The translations under genes were made by a program, and so were the position numbers. Under the pieces are notes generated by a model. That model had not been told where the DNA came from, made no database searches, and worked only from the letters and a program-made list of their open reading frames with translations. From assembly GCA_003220435.1 (NCBI GenBank), contig QHSL01000005.1, positions 5,993 to 69,992 on the forward strand: 64,000 nucleotides of DNA, in the 5' to 3' direction. This document shows, piece by piece, positions 43,477 to 52,165 of this stretch. The DNA is from Candidatus Rokuibacteriota bacterium (GTDB lineage: Bacteria; Methylomirabilota; Methylomirabilia; Rokubacteriales; CSP1-6). Each line of letters begins with the position of its first letter. Within the stretch, counting starts at the first letter, position 1.

Positions 43477-44754
43477 TCACTGCGCGGGCCTGACCGTGTA
43501 GGACACGAGCTCCTCGATACGATCGCCCTGGCTCGACACGATGCGCTCTCGGACCGCGCCCTTCACCTCCGCGGCGTACCACACCTCCGAGACGACGCGA
43601 TCGTCGACGTCGCGGCACACGAGGTGGAGCGTGAGGAACGTCCCGGCCGCGACGCTCAGGGGGGTTTCGTCGGCGGCCAGGCACCGCCGATAGAACTCAC
43701 TAGTGCGCCCGTCGCCGTCCTGGCGCTGATAGCGCACGTCCCACGACTTGCCGACGCGGAGCGGCCAGTCATGGGCGATCGGCGGGGTGCGGCGCAGCAC
43801 GACCGCGCCGTTCACCTTCTCCATGTGCCAGCCGAGCGTTGACTTCACGTAGTAGACCTGCCGCGCGCCGTTGCGGATGACGTAGTACTCGATGCCGTCC
43901 ACCGTCTCTTCGCCCTCGACCGTCAGGACGGCCGTCCCGCTGGCCGTCGGGGTCTTCCAGCTGGTTCGCCACTCGTCGCCGGGGGACCACACCGGAAGCT
44001 GCCACTCGCGGTCGCTCATCGCCACTGTCTTCGGCGCCGGGGCGGTCGCGGTGGGCTGGCTCGGCCGCGAGGGCTCGAACGTGAGCCGCTGACCGGTCCG
44101 ATCGATCGTGACCTTGAAGTGGCTGAGGAAGTTGCCGCCGAGCAGCCCGTCGACGCCCGGGAGGTTTCCGAGAGTCTCGATCACACCGACATCGATACCC
44201 TCGACCGTGACGTCGCCCACCGCGAGTGACCGGACCCTGACGAGCGGAACCTCATACCGTTGGCCTCCCACCACCACGCTACTCATCTTCGGCGCGTCCG
44301 CGAGGACGTCGATCGACGCGCGGCGCGCGAATGCCGGTCGGAGCACGGTGAGCGTGGCGCCGGTATCGAGCAGGAGACTCGCCGTGACGCCGTTGACGAC
44401 GACTGAGACCAGGCTCAGCGTTCCGGCGAGCCTGAGCGGCACCGTCGTCGATCTGGCGGGCGCCGACAGCTGGCCGGCCGAGAACTGGACGTCGAACTGG
44501 CGTCGGATCGCTTCCTGGGCGCAGATCTGAAACCTTCCGAGGTCCGCGGCGTGGGCGGGCGTCGCCTGAGCATGTAGCTGGCCCTGATCGTCGATGCCGA
44601 GCACGCGCACCGCCGGATACTGCCGCTCGCAGGGCTCCAGGGCGCGTCGAATCGCGCTCCCTCGATCCACCTGCTTCGGCGGCGCCGGTGCCGACGCGCA
44701 GCCCTGGGCGATGAGCGTGGTCAGGGCCAGGAGAGCGCCGAGCTTAGCGCGCAT
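43477..44754 (-). CDS. Retropepsin-like aspartic protease lipoprotein
   Basis: A 425-residue protein with a lipoprotein signal (LTTLIAQGC, lipid Cys at about 19). It has a retropepsin-like aspartyl protease domain carrying LLLDTGATLTVL (catalytic Asp at about 130) and GVDGLLGGNFLSHFKVTID. The last 170 residues have no recognised domain. Single-domain members normally dimerise to form the two-Asp active site. It is probably attached to a membrane facing the periplasm. Its 5' end overlaps the upstream methyltransferase by 11 bases. Confidence 0.85.
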   Translation of the reverse strand: MRAKLGALLALTTLIAQGCASAPAPPKQVDRGSAIRRALEPCERQYPAVRVLGIDDQGQLHAQATPAHAADLGRFQICAQEAIRRQFDVQFSAGQLSAPARSTTVPLRLAGTLSLVSVVVNGVTASLLLDTGATLTVLRPAFARRASIDVLADAPKMSSVVVGGQRYEVPLVRVRSLAVGDVTVEGIDVGVIETLGNLPGVDGLLGGNFLSHFKVTIDRTGQRLTFEPSRPSQPTATAPAPKTVAMSDREWQLPVWSPGDEWRTSWKTPTASGTAVLTVEGEETVDGIEYYVIRNGARQVYYVKSTLGWHMEKVNGAVVLRRTPPIAHDWPLRVGKSWDVRYQRQDGDGRTSEFYRRCLAADETPLSVAAGTFLTLHLVCRDVDDRVVSEVWYAAEVKGAVRERIVSSQGDRIEELVSYTVRPAQ

Positions 44755-45505
44755 CTCGTCCGTGCTTCGACGCGACGACCACGAGGCGTTCGGCCTCGAG
44801 GTCGTACGGCCGGCCGTCGAGGCCGCCGTAGAGCTCGACGCTCGCGAAGCCCGCCCGCACGAGCAGGTCGCGCAGCTCGCGCCCGGAGTACACGCGCACG
44901 CTGAAGTCGAAGGTGCGGACCCGGGAGCCGGCGACGACGGTCCACTCGTTGCTCACCCGCGTCCAGTCGTCGACGATCGCGTGCCGCTGGAACAGGACCG
45001 ACCCGTCGGGCGCCTTCTGCGACGTCGTCGGCTGAAACCTTCGGGCCAGGCACTCCTTGCTCAGCACGTCCATCACGAGCGCGCCGGCCTGCCGAAGGCT
45101 CCGGTGGATGTTTTGCAGCGTCTGGAGAGCGTCAGCCGCGTCGTCGAAGTAGCCGAAAGAGGTGAAGAGAGAAAGCGTCAGGTCGAAGCTCTCCGGCCTC
45201 ATGAAGGCGCGCATGTCGGCCTGAACCAGCTCGATCGCGAGGCGAGCCTTCGCCACGTTCTGCTTGGCCTTCTCGAGGTGGAACGCCGAGAGGTCGACCG
45301 CTGTGACGGCAAAGCCGCGCGAGGCCAGCGCGATCGCGTGACGGCCGGGGCCGCATCCCAGGTCGAGGGCGCTCCCCGACTGTGGCACGCCGCGCAGGCG
45401 CAGCGCGTTCGCGACCTGTGTCTCGCCGGCGGCGATGACCGCATCCGGAAATTCGAACGGGTAGATCGCCTCCCACAGCGAGTCGTCGGCGAACCATTCC
45501 GCCAT
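44744..45505 (-). CDS. Class I SAM-dependent methyltransferase
   Basis: A 253-residue methyltransferase with motif I ALDLGCGPGRHAIALA (about 43-58), an acidic VTAVDLS after strand 2, FDLTLSLFTSFGYFDD (motif IV) and a long beta-rich C-terminus. The opening MAEWFADDSLWEAIYPFEFP matches a common family of small-molecule or protein methyltransferases. The acceptor is unknown. TATACT lies 6 bases upstream of the ATG, so it probably has a leaderless message. Its end overlaps the protease lipoprotein start by 11 bases. Confidence 0.88.
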   Translation of the reverse strand: MAEWFADDSLWEAIYPFEFPDAVIAAGETQVANALRLRGVPQSGSALDLGCGPGRHAIALASRGFAVTAVDLSAFHLEKAKQNVAKARLAIELVQADMRAFMRPESFDLTLSLFTSFGYFDDAADALQTLQNIHRSLRQAGALVMDVLSKECLARRFQPTTSQKAPDGSVLFQRHAIVDDWTRVSNEWTVVAGSRVRTFDFSVRVYSGRELRDLLVRAGFASVELYGGLDGRPYDLEAERLVVVASKHGRDAR

Positions 45506-45511
45506 GTTCGA

Positions 45512-45517
45512 AGTATA
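45512..45517 (-). promoter_or_regulatory. -10 box of the methyltransferase gene, leaderless spacing
   Basis: TATACT on the minus strand ends 6 bases before the ATG at 45505, with no Shine-Dalgarno site between. Confidence 0.5.
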
Positions 45518-45560
45518 CGGGTCGGCGACGCATCCCCTATCGGTCTACCGTTCGCTGGCG

Positions 45561-45590
45561 TTGGCTGGCCGGCCCCCCTCCGAGTACACT
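45561..45590 (+). promoter_or_regulatory. Sigma-70-like promoter of the CoA ligase gene
   Basis: TTGGCT (45561-45566) and TACACT (45585-45590) with an 18-base spacer lie 20 bases upstream of the ATG at 45610. GGGAGGA at 45600-45606 is the ribosome-binding site. Confidence 0.45.
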
Positions 45591-45609
45591 GCCGTCTCGG
45601 GAGGAACGC

Positions 45610-47559
45610 ATGGCCGAGGCCGGAGGCAGCGAGGTCGTCTGGCGGCCCACGAAGGACTACGCGGAGCGCTCGCGCCTCGCGCGCTTCATGCGCTCTCTCG
45701 GCATCGGCTCGCTGGAAGAGCTCCAGCGGCGGAGCGTCGCGGAGCCGGAGTGGTACTGGGACGCGGTCGTCCGCGACCTCGGCGTGCGCTTCACGCACCC
45801 GTACACGAAGGTACGCGACGTCTCGCGGGGCTTGCCGTGGCCGCGGTGGTTCGAGGGCGGCCGGCTGAATTTCGCCGACAACTGCGTGGACCGCCACCTC
45901 GACGGAGGCCGCGCTCAGCAGCCGGCGATCGTCTGGGAAGGAGACGATGGGCGGAGCCGGGCGCTGACCTACCAGGAGCTCTCGCGAGAGGTGAACCAGC
46001 TCGCCAACGCGCTCAAGCGCCTGGGCGTCGGCGAGGGCGACCGCGTGGGCGTGTTCCTGCCGATGTCGCCCGAGGCGGCCATCGCGACCCTCGCTGTCGT
46101 TCGCATCGGCGCGATCTACACGCCGTGCTTCTCCGGCTACGGCGCCCAGGCCGTGGCGTCGCGTCTTCAGGACTGCGAGGCGAAAGTGCTCGTGACCGCC
46201 GACGGCTTCTACCGCCGCGGTCAGGTCGTGAGGATGAAGGAGACGGCTGACGAGGCCGCCGCCGCGTCGCCTTCCATCGAGCACGTCGTGGTCTACAAGC
46301 GGCTCGGTCGCGAGATTCCGTGGACGCAGGGGCGCGACCACTGGTGGCACGAGCTGATCGGCAAGGAATCCGGCCAGTGCCCCGCGGTGGACGTCGACTT
46401 CGACCGCCCGTGCCTCATCATCTACACGTCTGGGACGACGGGCCGCCCCAAGGGCGCCGTGCTCACGCAGGGCGGCTTTCTCGTCAAATGCGCCCACGAC
46501 TTCGGATACCTGATGGACGTGGGCCCGGGCGATCGGCTCTTCTGGCTGACCGATCTCGGCTGGCTCATGGGCCCGATGCTGATCACGGCGGCCCTCTTCC
46601 ACGGCGGCACGGCCATCCTGTTCGAGGGCGTGCCCGACTACCCGAAGCCGAACCGCCTCTGGTCGCTCGTCGAGCGCCACCAGATCTCGGTGATGGGACT
46701 GTCGCCGACCGCGGTGAGGGCGCTCATGCCGCATGGCGCCGAGCACGTGCACGCCCACGAGCTCTCGTCGCTCCGGGTCCTCGGGTCCACGGGAGAACCG
46801 TGGAACCCCGAGCCCTATCGCTGGCTCTTCGAGAACGCGGGCAAGGCGCGCCTGCCGATCATCAACTACACGGGCGGCACCGAGATCTCCGGCGGCATCC
46901 TCAGCTCGTTTCCGATCGCGCCGATCAAGCCGTGCTCGTTCACCGGGCCCATCCCCGGCATGGCGGCCGACTGTTTCGGTGACGACGGCCGGCCGGTGCG
47001 CGGCCAGGTCGGCGAGCTGGTCGTCACCGCGCCGTGGCCCGGCATGACGCAAGGCTTCTGGAAGGACCCGCAGCGCTACGAGGAGACGTACTGGTCGCGC
47101 TGGAAGGACGTCTGGGTGCACGGCGACTGGGCGTACGTGGACGAGGACGGGTTCTGGTTCATCCAGGGGCGCTCGGACGACACGCTGAAGATCGCCGGCA
47201 AGCGCCTCGGGCCGGCCGAGGTCGAGTCGGTGCTGGTATCGCACGACGCCGTCGCCGAGGCCGGGGTGGTCGGCGTGCCGCACGAGGTGAAGGGCGAGGC
47301 GATCGTGTGCTTCGTGGTGCTCAGACCACGGCAGCAGCCCTCGGAGGCGCTTCGGAGCGAACTGTCGGACCTGGTCGCGCGGCAGATGGGCCGGGCGCTC
47401 AAACCCGAGCGGGTCTTGTTCACGCGCGACCTACCAAAAACCCGAAGCGCCAAGATCATGCGGCGTGTGATCCGCGCGACCTATCTCGGCAAGGAGCCTG
47501 GCGATCTCTCGTCCCTGGAAAACCCTGCCGCGGTCACGGCGGTCAGGGAGGCGGTATGA
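45610..47559 (+). CDS. Acetyl/acetoacetyl-CoA synthetase-like AMP-forming ligase
   Basis: A 649-residue adenylating acyl-CoA ligase of the Acs/acetoacetyl-CoA synthetase group, with the ACAS_N-type opening (PEWYWDAVVRDLGVRF, WFEGGRLNFADNCVDRHL), the phosphate loop YTSGTTGRPKG (about 272-282) and YTGGTEISGGIL. The catalytic Lys lies in RSAKIMRRVIR, where the usual Gly of SGK is Ala. The tail AVREAV is typical of Acs. GGAGGAACGC gives a clear ribosome-binding site. The acid substrate is not certain. It stands alone between divergent and convergent neighbours. Confidence 0.9.
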   Translation: MAEAGGSEVVWRPTKDYAERSRLARFMRSLGIGSLEELQRRSVAEPEWYWDAVVRDLGVRFTHPYTKVRDVSRGLPWPRWFEGGRLNFADNCVDRHLDGGRAQQPAIVWEGDDGRSRALTYQELSREVNQLANALKRLGVGEGDRVGVFLPMSPEAAIATLAVVRIGAIYTPCFSGYGAQAVASRLQDCEAKVLVTADGFYRRGQVVRMKETADEAAAASPSIEHVVVYKRLGREIPWTQGRDHWWHELIGKESGQCPAVDVDFDRPCLIIYTSGTTGRPKGAVLTQGGFLVKCAHDFGYLMDVGPGDRLFWLTDLGWLMGPMLITAALFHGGTAILFEGVPDYPKPNRLWSLVERHQISVMGLSPTAVRALMPHGAEHVHAHELSSLRVLGSTGEPWNPEPYRWLFENAGKARLPIINYTGGTEISGGILSSFPIAPIKPCSFTGPIPGMAADCFGDDGRPVRGQVGELVVTAPWPGMTQGFWKDPQRYEETYWSRWKDVWVHGDWAYVDEDGFWFIQGRSDDTLKIAGKRLGPAEVESVLVSHDAVAEAGVVGVPHEVKGEAIVCFVVLRPRQQPSEALRSELSDLVARQMGRALKPERVLFTRDLPKTRSAKIMRRVIRATYLGKEPGDLSSLENPAAVTAVREAV

Positions 47560-47596
47560 CGAAGCTCGCGATGTCCTGACGCCCGGGGGCGTCGGC

Positions 47597-49147
47597 TCAC
47601 TTCTTGAGCTTGACGTCCTCGTACGGCGCCGAGTACGCGTGCAGGGCGATGAGGCCCAGCCCCGACTCGTCCACGCGCGGCCCGACCGCGTTCAGGAAGC
47701 CCAGCTCCCACAGCGGCGCGTGCATGACCCGCTCGTGGGCCAGGCGCTGGATCTGGTGGAGCAGGCCCTCGCGGCGCTTGGGATCGAGCTCCCGCGCCTG
47801 CTGGATGAACAGGTCGTCGATGTCCGGGTAGCCGCCCCACGAGTAGAGGCCGTCCTTGACGAAGTAGTTCTGCACCCTCGTGGCGGCGTTGCCGAGCCCG
47901 CCGGCGCCCGCCTGCAAGATCCCGGTGATCTTCTTGTCCTTCCAGTTGCCGAGGAACGCCGCACGCTCCATCGGCCGCAGCTTGGTGCGGATGCCCACCG
48001 CGCCCAGGTAGTTGCCGATCGCCTCGGCGACGGTCGAGTACGACGCGTCGCACGCGTACTCGCCGGCGTCGAAGCCGTTGGGATAGCCGGCCTCCGCCAG
48101 GAGCTTCTTCGCGCGCGCGGGATCGTACGGATAGGGCGGGATCCACAGCGCGTACTCGAAGGCGCTGGGGATGATGCCGCCGGTGGGCTTGGAGTGACCG
48201 AGCGTCTCCGCCTGGTTGATGGCGTCCTTGTCGAAGGCGAGCGCTGCCGCCAGGCGCACGCGCCGGTCGTGCCAGGGCGATTTCGGATCCCACTGGAGCG
48301 GGCCGAAGTTGAGCCACTGGGTCCCGGAGATCACGGTGGGCATCAGCTTGAGACCCGGGGTGCGCTTCACCTCTTCGCCGAGCGCGCCGCGCAGCGAGTA
48401 CGCGACATCCACTTCGCCGCGCTTGAGCATCGCCAGCCGCGTCAGATCCTCGGTGACGGTCTTCCACACCATGCGCTTGATCGCCGGGGGCTTGCGCCAG
48501 TAGCGGTCATGCGCCTCCAGCACGATCTCGATGCCCGGATTGAACGAGGTGAGCTTGTAGGGTCCGGCGCCGATCGGCGCCTTCTTGAAGCCCTCGTCGC
48601 CGACCTTCTCGACGTACTTCTTGGGCACGATCCAGCCGGCGCCGCTGGCCGGCGTCGCGTAGAACGTCATGAAGTCCGGCCACGGCTCTTTGAGCCGGAA
48701 CCGCACGCGGAACGGATCGACGATTTCGACGGCCGCGACCTTGTCCTTGAGTAGCTTGGCCGCGGCGCCGCGATACCGCTCGAACGAGAACTTCACGTCC
48801 TCGGCGGTGAACGGGTCACCGTTGTGAAAGACGACGCCCTTGCGGAGAACGAACTCGTGGCTGAGGCCGTCCTTGGACGTGCTCCAGGATTCCGCGAGCG
48901 AGGGCGCCATCGGGTTGCCGGGCATCGGCTTCACGACCGCGTCGTGCACAGCGTAGAGCACCATCATCACGGTGATGATGCCCGTGTGTTCGGCCGGGTC
49001 GAACCAGACCGGAGCGAGCGAGACGTGGACCGCCCACGTCATCTGACTTCCGGAATTGTCCGAGCGGCCCTGCGCATCCGCCGCCGCGACGCCGCCGAGC
49101 AGGATCAGAGCGAGGATCGGGAGGGCGACTGAGCGCCGACCATTCAT
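47597..49147 (-). CDS. Peptide/nickel-type ABC substrate-binding protein
   Basis: A 516-residue family 5 solute-binding protein with a signal peptide (SVALPILALILLGGVAAADAQ, about 6-26). It has landmarks FHNGDPFTAEDVKFSFER, GAGPYKLTSFNPGIEIVLEAHDRYWR and GEVDVAYSLRG. Such proteins bring peptides, opines or glycosides to Dpp/Opp importers; the matching permeases and ATPases are not in the window. The ATG at 49147 follows GGAG with 8-base spacing; a longer open frame runs back through the thiamine riboswitch and is rejected. Confidence 0.9.
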   Translation of the reverse strand: MNGRRSVALPILALILLGGVAAADAQGRSDNSGSQMTWAVHVSLAPVWFDPAEHTGIITVMMVLYAVHDAVVKPMPGNPMAPSLAESWSTSKDGLSHEFVLRKGVVFHNGDPFTAEDVKFSFERYRGAAAKLLKDKVAAVEIVDPFRVRFRLKEPWPDFMTFYATPASGAGWIVPKKYVEKVGDEGFKKAPIGAGPYKLTSFNPGIEIVLEAHDRYWRKPPAIKRMVWKTVTEDLTRLAMLKRGEVDVAYSLRGALGEEVKRTPGLKLMPTVISGTQWLNFGPLQWDPKSPWHDRRVRLAAALAFDKDAINQAETLGHSKPTGGIIPSAFEYALWIPPYPYDPARAKKLLAEAGYPNGFDAGEYACDASYSTVAEAIGNYLGAVGIRTKLRPMERAAFLGNWKDKKITGILQAGAGGLGNAATRVQNYFVKDGLYSWGGYPDIDDLFIQQARELDPKRREGLLHQIQRLAHERVMHAPLWELGFLNAVGPRVDESGLGLIALHAYSAPYEDVKLKK

Positions 49148-49265
49148 GGGTCGTCTCCTCTCGTGTCGCGATGCGGGTCGAGATAAAAGACGTCCAGCCG
49201 GGCCCGCAGAGCTTACCACGCGCTCGACGGCGGGACACCCCGGCCGCGGGGAGGCGCCGCGGTGG

Positions 49266-49271
49266 TATACT
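49266..49271 (+). promoter_or_regulatory. -10 box of the thiamine operon
   Basis: TATACT lies 8-9 bases upstream of the riboswitch P1 stem, a sensible position for transcription to start just before the aptamer. No consensus -35 is seen at the expected spacing. Confidence 0.45.
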
Positions 49272-49279
49272 CCGCGTTG

Positions 49280-49369
49280 GCGTCGTGGGGGGAGGTTTCC
49301 TGAGAACCGGGTGCGGCCCGGGACCCCTCGAACCTGCACTGGGTAATTCCAGCGAAGGGAACACGACGA
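49280..49369 (+). ncRNA. TPP riboswitch (THI element)
   Basis: The conserved core is easy to read: CTGAGA at about 49310-49315, then ACCGGG...CCCGGG, GAACCTG and the TAATTCCAGCGAAGGGA segment. The P1 stem pairs CGTCGTG (49281-49287) with CACGACG (49362-49368). It binds thiamine pyrophosphate and controls the downstream thi genes. An intrinsic terminator follows within 10 bases, so control is probably at transcription. Confidence 0.95.
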
Positions 49370-49376
49370 CGATCAG

Positions 49377-49409
49377 CGGCCGCACCCGTGAAGGGGCGCG
49401 GCCGTTTTT
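49377..49409 (+). terminator. Intrinsic terminator of the TPP riboswitch
   Basis: A GC-rich hairpin (CGGCCGC 49377-49383 pairing with GCGGCCG 49398-49404, plus CCC/GGG inside) is followed by TTTTT at 49405-49409, 4 bases before the thiS ATG. High TPP should favour termination. The possible thiS ribosome-binding site (AAGGGG, 49391-49396) lies inside the hairpin. Confidence 0.85.
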
Positions 49410-49413
49410 GCTT

Positions 49414-49614
49414 ATGAAGATCTCGGTCAACGGCAAGGACATGGAAGTCGCCGACGGGATCAGCGTCGACGGGCTCCTGGACCACCTCGGCGTGACCCGC
49501 AAGTACACCGCGGTGGCCGTGAATCGTGATGTGACGCCGAAGAGCGAGTATGCGGCAACCGTGCTGCGCGACGGCGACCGGGTGGAGATCGTCAGACCGA
49601 TGGGCGGCGGATAG
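49414..49614 (+). CDS. thiS: Sulfur carrier protein ThiS
   Basis: A 66-residue ubiquitin-like sulfur carrier ending in the GG needed for adenylation and thiocarboxylation (RPMGGG). It donates sulfur for thiazole synthesis with ThiG. ThiF, which adenylates ThiS, is not in the window. The ATG follows the riboswitch terminator directly and there is no free Shine-Dalgarno site. Confidence 0.93.
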   Translation: MKISVNGKDMEVADGISVDGLLDHLGVTRKYTAVAVNRDVTPKSEYAATVLRDGDRVEIVRPMGGG

Positions 49615-49633
49615 CAGCGGGGAGGATGGAACC

Positions 49634-50413
49634 ATGAGCGACACGAATCTCGTTATCGGCGGCAAGGAATTCTCGTCGCGTCTCATCGTCGGGACTGGCA
49701 AGTACGCGTCGATGGACGTCATGAAGCAGGCGCACGAGGCGTCGGGCGCCCAGATCGTCACCGTGGCGCTGCGCCGGGTCGCGCTGCCCACGGGCGGGTC
49801 GATCCTGGACCACCTCGACACTACACGCTACACGTTGCTCCCGAACACCGCCGGCTGCTACACGGCCGACGAGGCGATCCGGACCTGCTACCTGGCGCGC
49901 GAGGCGGGGCTCGGCGAGATGGTCAAGCTCGAGGTCATCGGCGATCCGCGCACGCTGTTCCCCGACGTGCTCGGGCTCCTGGAGGCCACGCGCACGCTCG
50001 CCCGAGACGGGTTCACCGTGATGCCCTACACCAACGACGACCCAGTCATGGCGAAGAAGCTGGAGGACGCGGGCGCCGCCGTGGTGATGCCGCTCGGCGC
50101 GCCGATCGGCTCGGGCCTGGGTATCCGCAACCCGTACAACATCAAGATCATCCTCGAGACGGTGAGCGTGCCGGTCATCGTCGACGCGGGCGTGGGCACC
50201 GCCTCGGACGCGGCCATCGCCATGGAGCTCGGCTGTGAGGGTGTGCTGATGAACACGGCGATCTCGGGCGCCCAGGATCCGGTCGCCATGGCGCGCGCCA
50301 TGCGGCTAGGGGTGGAGGGCGGCCGCCTGGCGTTCCGTGCGGGTCGCATCGGCAAGAAGCTCTACGCGACCGCGTCCTCGCCGCTCGAGGGCGTGCCCGA
50401 TTGGTCGAGCTGA
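49634..50413 (+). CDS. thiG: Thiazole synthase ThiG
   Basis: A 259-residue TIM-barrel enzyme that builds the thiazole phosphate of thiamine from DXP, dehydroglycine and ThiS-thiocarboxylate. The Schiff-base Lys is in VKLEVIGD (K98). Family segments [13 protein letters not shown]-like [24 protein letters not shown] and [12 protein letters not shown] are present. The ATG at 49634 has GGAGG upstream. It lies 19 bases after thiS. Confidence 0.95.
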   Translation: MSDTNLVIGGKEFSSRLIVGTGKYASMDVMKQAHEASGAQIVTVALRRVALPTGGSILDHLDTTRYTLLPNTAGCYTADEAIRTCYLAREAGLGEMVKLEVIGDPRTLFPDVLGLLEATRTLARDGFTVMPYTNDDPVMAKKLEDAGAAVVMPLGAPIGSGLGIRNPYNIKIILETVSVPVIVDAGVGTASDAAIAMELGCEGVLMNTAISGAQDPVAMARAMRLGVEGGRLAFRAGRIGKKLYATASSPLEGVPDWSS

Positions 50414-51027
50414 GGCTCTGCCTCGTCACCGACCGTACCCAGACGCGCGGCCGCGACCTCACCGCGGTCGTGGACGAGTGCCTCGCGGCGGGGCTTCCGG
50501 CCGTGCAGATCCGAGAGAAGGACCTCGGCGCCGGGGACCTGGCGCTTCTCTGCCGGCGCATCCGCGCCCTCACGCTCGACCGCCGGGCGCTCCTGATCGT
50601 CAACGATCGAGTGGACGTGGCGCTGGCCGTCGGCGCCGACGGGATCCAGCGCACCTCGACGTCGCTCCCGGTCGAAGATATCCGCGCCATCGTCGACAAG
50701 CGCCTGCGGATAGGCGTTTCTGTCCACTCTCTTGAGGAAGCGGTCGAAGCCGAGCTGAAGGGCGCGGACTGGGTCATCTTCGGTCCCGTGTACGAGACGC
50801 TGTCCAAGCTGCCGTACGGGCCACCTCAGGGTGTCAGCCGACTCGAGCGCGTCGCCGCCACCGTCCGACTGCCCGTGATCGCGATCGGCGGGATCACGCC
50901 GGAGCGAGTCGGCGAGGTGCGCCGGGCCGGCGCCCACGGCGTCGGCGTCATCTCCGCGATCCTCGCGGCCTCGGCCCCCGGCGAGGCGACCCGCCGCTTC
51001 CTCGAGGCGCTGCAGGCGAGCGCTTGA
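50401..51027 (+). CDS. thiE: Thiamine phosphate synthase ThiE (or TenI-like)
   Basis: A 208-residue TIM-barrel ThiE/TenI-family protein that joins the thiazole and pyrimidine halves of thiamine. IQIREKDL-type [12 protein letters not shown], the VND pair in LIVNDRVD and GPVYETLSK are present. The usual ADGVHLG is ADGIQRT, seen in some lineages, so a TenI-like thiazole tautomerase role is possible. The TTG start at 50401 overlaps thiG by 13 bases, and the stop overlaps thiO. Confidence 0.85.
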   Translation: MVELRLCLVTDRTQTRGRDLTAVVDECLAAGLPAVQIREKDLGAGDLALLCRRIRALTLDRRALLIVNDRVDVALAVGADGIQRTSTSLPVEDIRAIVDKRLRIGVSVHSLEEAVEAELKGADWVIFGPVYETLSKLPYGPPQGVSRLERVAATVRLPVIAIGGITPERVGEVRRAGAHGVGVISAILAASAPGEATRRFLEALQASA

Positions 51028-52142
51028 AAGTTCTCGTCGTCGGCGGCGGGATCATCGGCTGCGCCGCGGCCTACGAGCTGGCGAAGGCGGGCTGCCAGGT
51101 CTCGGTGTTCGAGCGGTCGACTCCGGGCGCCGAGGCCTCGAGCGCGGCCGCCGGCCTCCTGGCGCCGCTGGGCGCCTCGAACGACACCAACTTCGCCCGG
51201 CTTGCCCTCGCGAGCTGGCGGCTCTATCCCGACGTCGTCCGCGAGCTGCAGGAGCGGACCCGGATCGACGTGGAGTACGTCACGCGCGGAACGATCTATC
51301 CGATGTCCGCGACGGGAACGCGAGGCGACGCCGAGGAGTGGGCGATCAACAAGGATCTCGGCGTCGAGGCGCTCGAGGGGGCCGACGTCCAGGCGCTCGA
51401 GCCGGCGCTCTCGCCGAAGATCCGCCACGCGATCTTCGTCAGGGGAGATCACTGGCTCAACAACCAACGTCTCGTCCTCGCATACGCGCAGGCGGCGGCG
51501 GCCGTCGGCGTCGAGCTCAACACTGGAGCCAACGTCTCCCGTCTCGTCGTCGAAGGCGGCAAGGCGCGCGCCGTCGTGACCGAAGGCGAGCGGGTCGACG
51601 GCGACGTCGTGCTCTTGGCCGCCGGCGCCTGGAGCGCCGAGCTGATGGCGCCGCTCGGCGCGCCGCTACGAATCGAGCCGCGCCGCGGACAGATGATCGC
51701 GCTCGGTCACGTGCCGCCCGTCCTCACGTACTGCGTCCACGGCGAGGCGTACATGGCGCCGAGGCCGTCGGGCGAGCTGATCGTCGGCGCGACCGTCGAG
51801 CGGGCGGGCTTCCAGCGCGCGGTCACCGCCGAGGGCATCGGGGGTCTCCTGCGCGCCGCGATCGAGCTGGTGCCGTCGCTCCGGGAGCTGCCGATCGCGC
51901 GCACGTGGTGCGGGTTCAGGCCCTGGGCGCCCGACAGCCTGCCGGTTCTCGGTCCCTGGCCCGGCGTTGAAGGGCTGTTCGTCGCCACCGGCCACTTCAG
52001 AAACGGGATTCTGCTCGCGCCCATCACGGCGCGGCTCATGACGGAATGGATCACTGGCAAAGCGCTGAGCGTCGACGTGCCGGACTTTCTCCCGGACCGA
52101 TTTATCCAACCGCGTGGGGCTGAAGCGAAAAAAGGGGCGTGA
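51024..52142 (+). CDS. thiO: Glycine oxidase ThiO
   Basis: A 372-residue FAD enzyme that makes dehydroglycine for ThiG from glycine. FAD binding is VLVVGGGIIGCAAAYELAKAG (about 3-23), with ASSAAAGLLAPLGA and the C-terminal CGFRPWAPDSLPVLGP and TGHFRNGILLAP. It completes the thiS-thiG-thiE-thiO operon under the TPP riboswitch. It starts TTG in a TTGA overlap. Its final codons (EAKKGA) form the T-tract and one stem arm of the terminator used by the convergent gene. Confidence 0.93.
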   Translation: MKVLVVGGGIIGCAAAYELAKAGCQVSVFERSTPGAEASSAAAGLLAPLGASNDTNFARLALASWRLYPDVVRELQERTRIDVEYVTRGTIYPMSATGTRGDAEEWAINKDLGVEALEGADVQALEPALSPKIRHAIFVRGDHWLNNQRLVLAYAQAAAAVGVELNTGANVSRLVVEGGKARAVVTEGERVDGDVVLLAAGAWSAELMAPLGAPLRIEPRRGQMIALGHVPPVLTYCVHGEAYMAPRPSGELIVGATVERAGFQRAVTAEGIGGLLRAAIELVPSLRELPIARTWCGFRPWAPDSLPVLGPWPGVEGLFVATGHFRNGILLAPITARLMTEWITGKALSVDVPDFLPDRFIQPRGAEAKKGA

Positions 52143-52165
52143 GGCGTTCAGTGCCTCGCGCCCCT
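52128..52165 (-). terminator. Intrinsic terminator of the repeat-protein gene
   Basis: Stem arms at 52133-52145 and 52153-52165 match at 12 of 13 pairs with a 7-base loop. On the minus strand the stem is followed by TTTTTT (52128-52133). It sits on the end of the minus-strand gene and overlaps the thiO 3' end. Confidence 0.85.

Noticed and set aside
49171-49413. A longer in-frame start for thiS through the riboswitch
   Set aside because: The aptamer and terminator fill this stretch; translation would have to run through both. The ATG at 49414 gives normal ThiS length.
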